From positions 1,302,001-1,366,000 of the forward strand of contig CAWGLV010000001.1 of NCBI GenBank assembly GCA_963823495.1: DNA of 64,000 bases, in the 5' to 3' direction. Origin of the DNA: DATDAH01 sp963823495 (GTDB taxonomy: Bacteria > Actinomycetota > Acidimicrobiia > Acidimicrobiales > DATDAH01). The position numbers were made by a program, and so were the translations under genes. The notes beneath the pieces are model-generated. The model searched no databases. It had not been told where the DNA came from and worked only from the letters and a program-made list of their open reading frames with translations. This document shows positions 43,631 through 51,162 of the stretch, piece by piece (positions within the stretch are counted from its first letter, which is position 1; each line of letters starts with the position of its first letter).

Positions 43631-43636
43631 TACGGT
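43631..43636 (+). promoter_or_regulatory. TACGGT -10 box of a leaderless transcript
   Basis: The box lies 6 nt before the ATG at 43643. Confidence 0.5.
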
Positions 43637-43642
43637 GGGCCG

Positions 43643-44392
43643 ATGGCCAAGACGGTTCTCATCACGGGTGCGGGTTCGGGGTTCGGCAAGGGCGCGGCGG
43701 TCGAGTTGGCGGCCCGGGGCCACCGGGTGATCGCCACGACCGAGACCACAGCGCAGGCCGAGGCGCTCGGCGCCGAGCACCCCGACCTGACGGCGAGGAA
43801 GCTGGATGTCACCGACGCCGCCGACGTGGCCGGCGCCGGTGAGCTCGATCTCGACGTGCTCGTCAACAACGCCGGGTTCGGGGTCATGGCGCCCCTGACC
43901 ACCGTTCCCCTCGAGCGACTGAAGGCCGGCTTCGAGGTCAACGTCTTCGGGATGGTGGCCATGTGCCAGGCGGTGATCCCGGCCATGAAGGCCAAGGGGG
44001 CGGGCCGGATCATCAACATGTCCTCCATCGCCGGGGTGCTCTCGGGGCCGATGACTGCGCCCTACGCCATGACCAAGCACGCGGTGGAGGCCTTCACCGT
44101 CGCCCTCCGGGACGAGCTGTCGCCCTACGGGATCGACGTGACCAAGCTCAACCCGGGTCCCTACGCCACGGGCTTCAACGACACCATGGTCAACGGCATC
44201 GCCGGCTACATCGACGAGGGCGACGCCCCGGCCGCGGCGGCCGAGGAGTTCATCCGCGCCATCGTGCTCACCGACCAGGCCGACCCCGACGAGGTCGTGC
44301 AGGCGGTGGCGGACCTGGCCGAAGCGGAGACGACCCCGCTCGAGACCTTCCTGCCCCCCGGCATCCGGGAGCTGATCGCCCCCGCCGACTGA
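43643..44392 (+). CDS. Short-chain dehydrogenase/reductase
   Basis: The 249-residue enzyme has the cofactor loop TGAGSGFG (about 8-15), the NNAG motif, the catalytic Ser in NMSSIAG and Tyr/Lys in YAMTK. The residues after the second strand (TTETTAQ) do not clearly choose NAD or NADP. The substrate is unknown. Confidence 0.92.
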   Translation: MAKTVLITGAGSGFGKGAAVELAARGHRVIATTETTAQAEALGAEHPDLTARKLDVTDAADVAGAGELDLDVLVNNAGFGVMAPLTTVPLERLKAGFEVNVFGMVAMCQAVIPAMKAKGAGRIINMSSIAGVLSGPMTAPYAMTKHAVEAFTVALRDELSPYGIDVTKLNPGPYATGFNDTMVNGIAGYIDEGDAPAAAAEEFIRAIVLTDQADPDEVVQAVADLAEAETTPLETFLPPGIRELIAPAD

Positions 44393-44411
44393 TCCCCGTG
44401 CCGACGCGGGT

Positions 44412-44543
44412 GTCACCGCTCGGTCCCGCGCTCACAGGGTCAGCCAGAGCCGCAGGAGCTGGCGGCGGTGGTCCGGCGTCACCGCTCGGTCCCGCGCTCA
44501 CAGGGTCAGCCAGAGCCGCAGGAGGTGGCGGCGGTGGTCCGGG
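44412..44543. repeat. Tandem duplication of a 66-bp unit at the end of the TauD-type gene
   Basis: Copies at 44412-44477 and 44478-44543 differ at only one or two positions. The second copy contains the last codons and stop of the minus-strand dioxygenase; the first is a free duplicate in the gap between the two convergent genes. Confidence 0.85.
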
Positions 44544-45478
44544 GCGTCGACGTAGGCCCGGCGGGCGTGGGCCACCGTGTGGTTCGAGCACAGCTGGATG
44601 TCGCCGGGGCCCAGCACCATGTCGAGGTGGAGGGTGGGGTCGGCGGCGATGGCCGACCACTCGTCGAGCGCGGCCACCAGGTCGTCGTCCAGCTCGACGT
44701 CGTCGTGGCGGGCCGCGGTGCGGAAGTAGCCGAGGTGCATGAAGGTCCGCAGGCGCTCGCCGTCGAAGCAGACGGGCTGGACGGGCACGTGCTCGAAGCC
44801 GGCTCCGTCGCTGCGCGTGTCGAGCTCGACGGTCCGGCACAGGCGCTCGGCCAGGTCGGGCCGACGGGCCAGCAGCTCGTTGAACACCGTGACCGAGGAC
44901 ACGAGGCGGGACTCGCCTCCCGAGGCGGCCTCGGCCAGGCACATCAGTCCCACCGCATCGGCCGCGTCGCAGTGGAAGTCGATGTCGACCGTCGTCCGGT
45001 ACTCACGGCGCAGCAGGGCGTCGGGGCCCTCCCGGTAGTCGGTCACGTGACCGAGGAGGTCCCCCTCGCCGTTCTGGGCCCCCGGCCGGCCCAGCAGGAG
45101 GCCGAGGGCCCAGAAGGCGGCTTCGACCTGGGGACCGGACATGATGTCGACCGGCACGCCGCGGGCCACCACGAAGCCCCGACCCCGGTCCAGGTCGGCC
45201 CGGCACCGCGCCACGAGCCCCTCGACGGGTTCGGCCTGGACGCGGTCGGCGGTGAGCTCGCCGAGCGGTCGTCCCGTGGCGACGACCGCATCGCCGGTCT
45301 CGACGAACCACGCCCGCTGGCGGTCGTCGAGGTCCACCGACCAGACGGCGGGGTCCAGCTCGCTCGACCGCCACGCCGCGGCGTCGGTCACCGCCGCGTC
45401 GGGCACGCCCCGGTGCGGGCGCTCGAAGTAGCCCAGCGTCTGGTCCATGTAGGACCGGTAGGGCGAGGCCGGGCTCAT
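44498..45478 (-). CDS. TauD/TfdA-family Fe(II)/2-oxoglutarate dioxygenase
   Basis: The 326-residue protein shows the iron ligands His and Asp in DFHCDAADAVG and the distal His in SNHTVAHARRAY followed by the Arg of HRRHLLRLWL. It resembles TauD/gamma-butyrobetaine hydroxylase relatives that act on sulfonates, carnitine precursors or other small acids. The ATG at 45478 is favoured by the -10 box next to it; a start at 45505 would lie upstream of the box. Confidence 0.85.
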   Translation of the reverse strand: MSPASPYRSYMDQTLGYFERPHRGVPDAAVTDAAAWRSSELDPAVWSVDLDDRQRAWFVETGDAVVATGRPLGELTADRVQAEPVEGLVARCRADLDRGRGFVVARGVPVDIMSGPQVEAAFWALGLLLGRPGAQNGEGDLLGHVTDYREGPDALLRREYRTTVDIDFHCDAADAVGLMCLAEAASGGESRLVSSVTVFNELLARRPDLAERLCRTVELDTRSDGAGFEHVPVQPVCFDGERLRTFMHLGYFRTAARHDDVELDDDLVAALDEWSAIAADPTLHLDMVLGPGDIQLCSNHTVAHARRAYVDAPDHRRHLLRLWLTL

Positions 45479-45485
45479 CGTCCCG

Positions 45486-45491
45486 ACCCTA
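45486..45491 (-). promoter_or_regulatory. TAGGGT -10 box of the TauD-type gene (minus strand)
   Basis: The box lies 7 nt before the ATG at 45478, giving a leaderless message. Confidence 0.5.
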
Positions 45492-45576
45492 CGGCCACGG
45501 GCCATCGGTTGACGGGGGCCCCGGCGCTACCTGGCCGACCTGGCCGGGCAAGCCGACGCGCTCCCTGGAGGTGTCA

Positions 45577-45828
45577 GTGGCCGACAAGCTCCAGAACGCC
45601 GAGACCACCCTCGCCGACCGGGGCCGCATCGGGGTCGCCCTCGGGCAGGACTTCAACGAGAAGCGCCCGGATTCGCGGCACCGCAGCAGCCCGACCGCGG
45701 CCCGAAGCCGCCCTGGGCTGCGTTGGGTCTCGGCGCCGGGTCGGGACGGGGACCCGCGGTGGCGTTCACGGACCGGGACCTTGGTCTCTGGTGGACGGGC
45801 GGGCACCGCTGAAGGCTGGGTTCCATGA
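45577..45828 (+). CDS. Possible short gene or gene remnant before the RCC1 protein
   Basis: A GTG with GGAGG five nt upstream opens a frame of 83 codons. Its first 30 residues (ADKLQNAETTLADRGRIGVALGQ) look like real protein, the rest is arginine-rich and low-complexity. The stop overlaps the next ATG by 4 nt. It may be the 5' end of a broken gene. I see nothing else in 45506-45824. Confidence 0.3.
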   Translation: MADKLQNAETTLADRGRIGVALGQDFNEKRPDSRHRSSPTAARSRPGLRWVSAPGRDGDPRWRSRTGTLVSGGRAGTAEGWVP

Positions 45829-47060
45829 CTCGGGGTCTGACGGGGGGCGTGGTGGCGGGCCGTTGTCTGGTGCGGGGGTTGTTGGTGGTGTCGTTGTTGT
45901 TGGTGGCCGCCTCGGGGCCGAAGCCGGCGTCGGCGGCAGAGGCGCGGGCCGTCGAGGCGGGGGCGTCCACGTGGCAGCAGGTCAGTGCCGGGTTGCGCCA
46001 CACGTGTGCGATCCACACGTCGGGCCGCCTCTACTGCTGGGGCTCCGCCAGCTCCGGCCAGTTGGGTGACGGCGCCCCCAGCAGCTACACGACGACGCCG
46101 GTGGAGGTGGTCGGCGGGGGCACGGACTGGGCCACCGTCAGCGCCGGCGATCAGCACACGTGCGCGGTCAAGACCACCGGCCGGCTCTACTGCTGGGGCT
46201 GGGACGGCTCGGGGCGGTTGGGCAACGGCGGCCCCAACACCCGAGCGACGACGCCGGTGGAGGTGGCGGGCGGCGCCACTGACTGGGCCACCGTGACCGC
46301 CGGCGATCAGCACACGTGCGCGGTCAAGACCACCGGCCGGCTCTACTGCTGGGGCTGGGACGGCTCGGGGCGGTTGGGCAACGGCGGCCCCAACACCCCA
46401 GCGTCGACACCGGTGGAGGTGGCGCGCGACGCCACCGATTGGGCCACCGTCGACGCCGGCAGAGCCCATGGGTGCGCGACCCGCACCTCGGGGCTCCTCT
46501 ACTGCTGGGGCTGGGACCAGTTCGGCCAGTTGGGCAACGGTCGTCCCAACCGCGACCGGCCCGTCCCCGTCAGGGTCGCAGGCGGGGCCACCGACTGGAC
46601 CGCGGTCGGCGCCGGTGGCTTCGGCCACACGTGCGCCGTCAGGGCCAACGGTCGTGCCTCCTGCTGGGGCACCGACGGCAACGGCCGGTTGGGCAACGGC
46701 GGCACCGCTCGCAGGCGGTACCTCCCCACCGAGGTGGCGGGCCGAGCCGCCAACTGGGCCGGCGTCGACGCCGGCCACCGTCACAGCTGTGCGGTCAGGA
46801 CGAACGGTCGGCTCTACTGCTGGGGACACGACGGCAGGGGGCAGTTGGGCGACGGGAAGCCCAGGGCCGACAGGACGACACCGGTGCAGGTGCACGGCGG
46901 GTTCGCCAACTGGGCATCCGTCAGCGCCGGCGGATCCCACACCTGTGCCATCAAGACCACCGGACGGCTCTACTGCTGGGGCGGTGCCTACAGCGGGCAG
47001 CTGGGCAACGGCGACACCTCTCGCAACCGGTCGGTGCCGGTACAGGTCTTCGCCCCCTGA
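45825..47060 (+). CDS. Secreted RCC1-repeat (beta-propeller) protein
   Basis: The 411-residue product has a signal peptide (LVRGLLVVSLLLVAAS, cleavage near ASAAE) and seven blades of the form W-x-V-x-A-G-x-x-H-T-C-A-x-K-T-x-G-R-L-Y-C-W-G. Each blade carries paired cysteines, suited to disulfides outside the cell. This fits the alpha-tubulin-suppressor-like RCC1 group. Blades 2 and 3 are encoded by nearly identical 156-bp repeats. Role unknown; likely protein binding at the surface. Confidence 0.88.
   Translation: MTRGLTGGVVAGRCLVRGLLVVSLLLVAASGPKPASAAEARAVEAGASTWQQVSAGLRHTCAIHTSGRLYCWGSASSGQLGDGAPSSYTTTPVEVVGGGTDWATVSAGDQHTCAVKTTGRLYCWGWDGSGRLGNGGPNTRATTPVEVAGGATDWATVTAGDQHTCAVKTTGRLYCWGWDGSGRLGNGGPNTPASTPVEVARDATDWATVDAGRAHGCATRTSGLLYCWGWDQFGQLGNGRPNRDRPVPVRVAGGATDWTAVGAGGFGHTCAVRANGRASCWGTDGNGRLGNGGTARRRYLPTEVAGRAANWAGVDAGHRHSCAVRTNGRLYCWGHDGRGQLGDGKPRADRTTPVQVHGGFANWASVSAGGSHTCAIKTTGRLYCWGGAYSGQLGNGDTSRNRSVPVQVFAP
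46125..46436 (+). repeat. Direct repeat of two 156-bp units inside the RCC1 gene
   Basis: Units 46125-46280 and 46281-46436 each encode one blade of 52 residues and differ at only a few positions, pointing to recent duplication. Confidence 0.85.
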
Positions 47061-47390
47061 CCGGAGACGGCAACACGCGGGGCCCCTGTCGCGGTCGACC
47101 TGCGCGATGGCGCTCGCCGCTGGTGTCCAGGCTCCGTCGGGCCTTGGGGCTGGGAGCGGCAACCTCGGCACCGCGTAGGGATCCGATCGGCCTGCTGTCG
47201 AGCCCGAATGCCGTTCGGAGGGCCGGTCCGAATGTGCTCGGTCCACCTTGTCGTCGTAGGTGGGCAGCCGGCGCCGACGACGCCTCTTGGGTGATGCGTG
47301 GTGTCACCAATTGATGCCGCTGTCCGGACGAAAAGATATTGATGATTGTCTATGTGCGGGTTGGCCAGTGGCCTGTGGAGCCCTCTCCGC
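47061..47390. other. Intergenic stretch with one copy of the extragenic repeat
   Basis: About 330 nt. It contains the third repeat copy (47211-47236) and, near 47325-47352, an A/T-rich patch that may be the promoter of the following gene. No coding frame is convincing. Confidence 0.45.
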
Positions 47391-47765
47391 ATGACAAATC
47401 CAATCAGCAACGGTGGCGCAACTAGTTCGGGGACCAGCATCAAGCAGGACCGGGCGATCGACGCTCTGCTTGCCGGCAAGACCCATGAAGAGGCGGCGGC
47501 TGCGGCCGGCGTGACCCGGGGCACCGTGACTCGGTGGCTCAAGGGTCACCCTGGGGTCCAGACCGCCCTCAATGCCCGCCGCGCTGAACTCGAGGCAGAG
47601 CCAGCTGACCTGATTCGGCGCATTGATGCGGGTGCCCTTGCCCTCGTGGCAGAGCGGCTCGAGAACGGCGACGCCGATATGGCGACTCAGTGGATCAGGG
47701 CGCGGGGTCGTGGCCGTGTGGACTCGGCGGTGGTCGCGGCCGTGTTCTTCAGCCGCCACTGCTGA
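47391..47765 (+). CDS. Helix-turn-helix protein, possible phage-type regulator or terminase-like small subunit
   Basis: The 124-residue protein has one clear HTH at about 18-45 (DRAIDALLAGKTHEEAAAAAGVTRGTVTRWLKGHP) followed by a helix with an acidic face. Such HTH proteins occur in mobile elements. The ending (AAVFFSRHC) looks abrupt and the 3' part may be lost. The ATG at 47391 is chosen because upstream residues do not look coding. The base composition is lower in GC than neighbouring genes. Confidence 0.5.
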   Translation: MTNPISNGGATSSGTSIKQDRAIDALLAGKTHEEAAAAAGVTRGTVTRWLKGHPGVQTALNARRAELEAEPADLIRRIDAGALALVAERLENGDADMATQWIRARGRGRVDSAVVAAVFFSRHC

Positions 47766-47941
47766 ACAGGGCCCGGCCCTCACGCTCCATGTCCGTCCCC
47801 GACCCTCGCCGGTATCACGCGCAGACAGGGCCTCCACTCGACCTCCGGCCGGAGCGGTCAACCGGAGTGGCGCTCGGCGCCGTCCGAGTACCCGAAGCGG
47901 CCGGTCACCTCTCGGTCGGGTGGGTTGACGCTCCATTCCTA

Positions 47942-47953
47942 CAAGGTAACTTG
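47942..47953 (+). promoter_or_regulatory. Promoter/operator CAAGGTAACTTG of toxin-antitoxin-like module A
   Basis: Half sites CAAG and CTTG flank GTAA. The same 12 bases stand before module B at 55293-55304 on the other strand. TAACTT inside it fits a -10 box and lies 6 nt before the GTG, so the message is probably leaderless and self-regulated. Confidence 0.6.
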
Positions 47954-47959
47954 TACGGG

Positions 47960-48187
47960 GTGGAGGTGCCGCTGGTCGCATCGAGCGCACGCAAGCACGG
48001 TGTCACCGACGACGACATGATGCACGCATTCGACAACCCGATCGTCGTCGAGGATCTCGACGATGGGTTCACCATGTTCGTTGGACCCGACCGTGCCGGG
48101 AACCTGCTCGAGGTCGGTGTGATCGACAGCACCGACGGGCCGATCATCATCCATGCCATGGCCGCCCGACCGAAGTACCTGAGGTGA
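47960..48187 (+). CDS. Putative toxin of module A, small compact protein with SARKHGV motif
   Basis: The 75-residue protein reads SARKHGVTDDDMMHAFDNPI, MFVGPDRAGNLLEVGVID and IIIHAMAARPKYL. The same layout is found in the product of 55066-55287. The conserved His and Arg residues and final MxARPKxL recall BrnT/RelE-like RNases, though the family is not named with certainty. It is followed 5 nt later by an HTH protein, in toxin-first order. Confidence 0.62.
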   Translation: MEVPLVASSARKHGVTDDDMMHAFDNPIVVEDLDDGFTMFVGPDRAGNLLEVGVIDSTDGPIIIHAMAARPKYLR

Positions 48188-48192
48188 TGCAC

Positions 48193-48468
48193 ATGCCCCG
48201 AACCGCACAGGAGATTCTCGACCAGGCCGACGAACTCGCGGCGCGGTTCGAGCAGCACGAACCCGAAGAGAACGCAGGAGAGGACGCGACTGCGCTGCGG
48301 GCTGTCCGCCACGCGTTCCAGGCTCGAGCCGAAGCCGAGGGCCGACTCGCGGAGGCCGTCGCCGTGGCCCGCAACGAAGGCCATTCGTGGGCCTCGATCG
48401 GCGCGATGGTTGGTACGTCGGGCGAAGCAGCCCGCCAGCGCTACGGGCAACGCATCACCAAGCCCTGA
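48193..48468 (+). CDS. Putative HTH antitoxin of module A
   Basis: The 91-residue product starts MPRTAQEILDQADELAARFE, has a charged helical middle, and ends in a helix-turn-helix: SWASIGAMVGTSGEAARQRYG. The N-terminal part is shared with the broken gene at 54790-55061. The ATG at 48193 has AGGTG about 8 nt upstream. It likely neutralises the upstream protein and represses the shared operator. Confidence 0.65.
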   Translation: MPRTAQEILDQADELAARFEQHEPEENAGEDATALRAVRHAFQARAEAEGRLAEAVAVARNEGHSWASIGAMVGTSGEAARQRYGQRITKP

Positions 48469-48571
48469 CCGGGATCGGCAGCAACGACGTACCGCTACCG
48501 CCAGCGCTCGCTCCCAGTGCAGGAGATGGTTGGAGCTCCCCCGGTCTGACGGACGGGTTGGGTGTGGGTGA

Positions 48572-49443
48572 TCATGCCGCGTTGGCGGTCTCGTAGTCGA
48601 TGGGGCTGAGGCCGTCGCTGTAGCTGTGACGGCGGCGCGGGTTGTACCAGGCTTCGATCCATTCGAAGATCGCGGCGGCGAGCTGGTCGCGGGTAGTCCC
48701 AGTGGTGCTGGTCGAGGAGCTCGCGCTGGAGGACCGAGAAGAACGCCTCGGCGACGGAGTTGTCGTAGCCGTCGCCGATCGAGCCCATCGACCCGAGCAG
48801 GCCGGCGTCGCGGAGGCGGTTGCCGAACAGCCAGGAGGTGTATTGGGCTCCGTGGTCGGAGTGAGCGATCGAGCTGGCCCTCGGGCGGGTCGACGGCGCC
48901 AGGTCGCCATCTGCAGCGCGTCGGCGACGAGTTCGGCCGGATGTGATCGGCGATCGACCAGCCAACGACCCGCCGCGACTAGGCGTCGATGACCGACGGC
49001 CAGGTACACCTTGCCGCTCGCGGTGGGGTGCTCGGTGATGTCCATGCACCACAGGCGGTCCGGGCCGTCGGGGTCGAAGGCCCGGTTGACCAGGTCGTCG
49101 GAGGGGTCGTGTCGCCGCGGCGGGTGCAGCCCGGTTCCGCGCGTGGCGGGTAGTGGATCCCGACGCGCCAGCAGTCCCGCATCAGCCGTTCGACCGGCGT
49201 CTTCGAGCAGCGCTCGGCCCGGCCGAGGCGCAGCTCGTTGCGGACCCGAGGCGACCCATAGGACTGCCGGACATCGTCCAGATGTCATGCACCGTGTTGG
49301 CCGCGTAGGCGTCCTCGAGTTCGGCGTCGGTGACCGGCTGGTCTGCGCGCTGGTAGAAGCCCGACGGTCGACACCCCCATCACGCGGCAGCACGCCGAGA
49401 CGGGCAGATCCGAGCACCGCTCGGCGATGAAGGTGTAGATCAT
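48572..49443 (-). pseudogene. IS3-family transposase orfB, frameshifted
   Basis: From the ATG at 49443 the product reads MIYTFIAERCSDLPVSACCR, the usual start of IS3 orfB. Pieces of the DDE integrase core follow in different frames: WCMDITEH with the first Asp, AHSDHGAQYTS with the second, and WYNPRRRHSYSDGLSPIDYE at the C-terminus. Several single-base frame changes break it, so it is inactive as written. Confidence 0.8.
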
Positions 49444-49479
49444 TTTGGGAGGACGTTCTCCGCGGCGAAGTAGGCCGAC

Positions 49480-50706
49480 CTGGGTTCAACGAGTCAGCGC
49501 AACGGGGATGGTCTCCTTGTCCTGACCGTTGGAGGTGGCGATGGCCAGGTTGGGACGACCGGGGATGTCGGACGAGCGGAAGAACGAGCTCTGGGAGCGA
49601 TGGCACGCGGGTGAGTCGATCAGTGAGATCAGCCGGGCGATGGGCAAGCCGCCCGGGTCGGTGTACACGATCTTGCGAACCATGGGCGGTGTGTACGTGC
49701 CGCCGCGGAAGCGGCGGGAGGGGCACCTGAGGCTGGAGGAGCGCGAGGAGATCTCGAGGGGGCTCGCGACGGGCGAGTCGATGCGCAAGATCGCTGCCCG
49801 CCTGGGGCGGGCGGCGTCGACGATCTCCCGAGAGATTGCCCGCAACAGGGGCTGCGAGGTATCGGGCGATCGATGCGCAGGACCGTGCCTGGTACCGGGC
49901 CAAGCGGCCCAAGCCGTGCCGGCTCGAGGAGAACTCGGTGCTCGCGGGCTTCGTACGCGACAGGCTGGTCGAGGACTGGTCCCCGCAGCAGATCGCCGGG
50001 TTCCTGGCCGTGATGCACCCCGATGACCCGGAGATGCGGGTGAGCCACGAAACGATCTACAAGACGCTGTTCGTCCAGGCCCGCGGCGTGCTGGCCAGGG
50101 ATCTCACGAAGCATCTGCGCTCTCATCGGCCGATCCGAAAGCACAAGCGTCATAGCGTCAAGGGCCAGGTCCGAAGCCAGATCACCGGCGCGGTGTCGAT
50201 CCACGATCGGCCACCCGAGGTCGAAGACCGCGCCGTCTCCGGCCACTGGGAGGGGGACTTGCTGCTCGGCCGAGCTGTGACCCAGATGGCGACCCTGGTC
50301 GAGCGGAAGTCGCGGTTCACGGTGCTCGTCCAGCTCGACGGGCGCGACATGGTCACGGTCTCGGAGCGCATCGCGGACAAGATGAGCGAGCTGCCGGCCG
50401 AGCTGCTCCGATCGCTCACCTGGGACCGAGGAATGGAGCTCGCTCGACACCAGGACGTCACGACCTGGACCGGGCTCGAGGTCTACTTTGCTGACCCACG
50501 CAGCCCCTGGCAGCGCGGCACGAATGAGAACACGAACGGTCTGCTGCGGCAGTACTTCCCGAAGGGCACCTCGCTCGCGACGGTCACCCAAGCCGACCTC
50601 GACATCGTCGCTACCAAGCTCAACACGCGGCCCCGCAAGGCCCTCGGCTACCGGACGCCCGCCACCATCCTCGACCAGGTGTTGCACTGAACGGTTGAGT
50701 CTGCTG
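49480..50706. mobile_element. IS30-family insertion sequence inside the IS3 element
   Basis: Imperfect terminal inverted repeats lie near 49482-49503 and 50681-50702, sharing TCAG(T/C)GCAAC. The single transposase gene fills the element. The insertion separates IS3 orfA (which ends EILKRGVS on the right) from the following residues AYFAAENVLPK on the left, so the IS30 copy arrived second. Confidence 0.78.
49541..50690 (+). pseudogene. IS30-family transposase with one frameshift
   Basis: The N-terminal HTH region (SDERKNELWERWHAGESISEIS, RKIAARLGRAASTISREI) and the DDE domain (SGHWEGDLLLG, then the Asp of LTWDRGMELARH, and the Glu of NENTNGLLRQYFPKGT) are all present. Near 49848-49860 one base must be changed to join the two halves. 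The ATG at 49541 has GGAGG five nt upstream. With the shift repaired the protein is about 382 residues, a normal length. Confidence 0.85.
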
Positions 50707-50959
50707 ACGCCGCGCTTGAGGATCTCGATCTCCATCCTCGCCACCCGCAGGTCACGGCGCAGCTGGACCAGCTCTCGCGTTCCTTGGCGGTCAGGCCGTC
50801 GTTGCGGCGGCCCTCGTCACGGTCGGCCTGGGCCATCCAGTTCCGCAGACAGGAATCGGAGATGCCGAGGTCCTCGGCGATCTGGGCCACCGGCTTCTCC
50901 CGCAGGCGGGCCAGCTCAACGGCCCGCTGACGGAACTCCGGTGGATGTGGACGAGGCAT
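50680..50959 (-). pseudogene. IS3-family orfA, frameshifted and cut by the IS30 insertion
   Basis: The product starts RPHPPEFRQRAVELAR, then EDLGISDSCLRNWM, the HTH of IS3/IS911 orfA. One frame change after LTAKERE leads to RVARMEIEILKRGVS in the next frame, where the IS30 element interrupts it. Confidence 0.8.
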
Positions 50960-51162
50960 CTGGACTCCTTCCTGAGACGACCACGGTCGCCTCAGAGCTG
51001 GTGTCCGTCAACCCGGGGGAGCTCCAGGCGTCGTACTCGATCCGGGTCGTCAGCGATGAGTCCATCCACCGCCACAACGCCTTCGCTGAACTGTTGTCGA
51101 TGTCGCGGTAGTGCTCGCCAACTGGCAGCAGCGCCGCTGATGGGAGGCTGACCGAGGCCATC

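Larger units (their letters stand above)
48531..51026. mobile_element. IS3-family insertion sequence, split by an IS30-family element
   Basis: Terminal inverted repeats of 24 bp stand at 48531-48554 and 51003-51026 (22 of 24 positions agree, beginning TGGAGCTCCCCCGG). Between them lie the two genes of the IS3 element on the minus strand, separated by the IS30 insertion at about 49480-50706. No clear target-site duplication is visible at the outer ends. Confidence 0.82.

Noticed and set aside
44468..46069. 533-codon plus-strand frame
   Set aside because: It is antisense to the TauD-type gene, which has a full set of iron ligands.
46000..47050. Regularly spaced repeats that could suggest a CRISPR array
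   Set aside because: The 156-bp period is a multiple of three, stays in frame and encodes beta-propeller blades; there are no short identical repeats with unique spacers.
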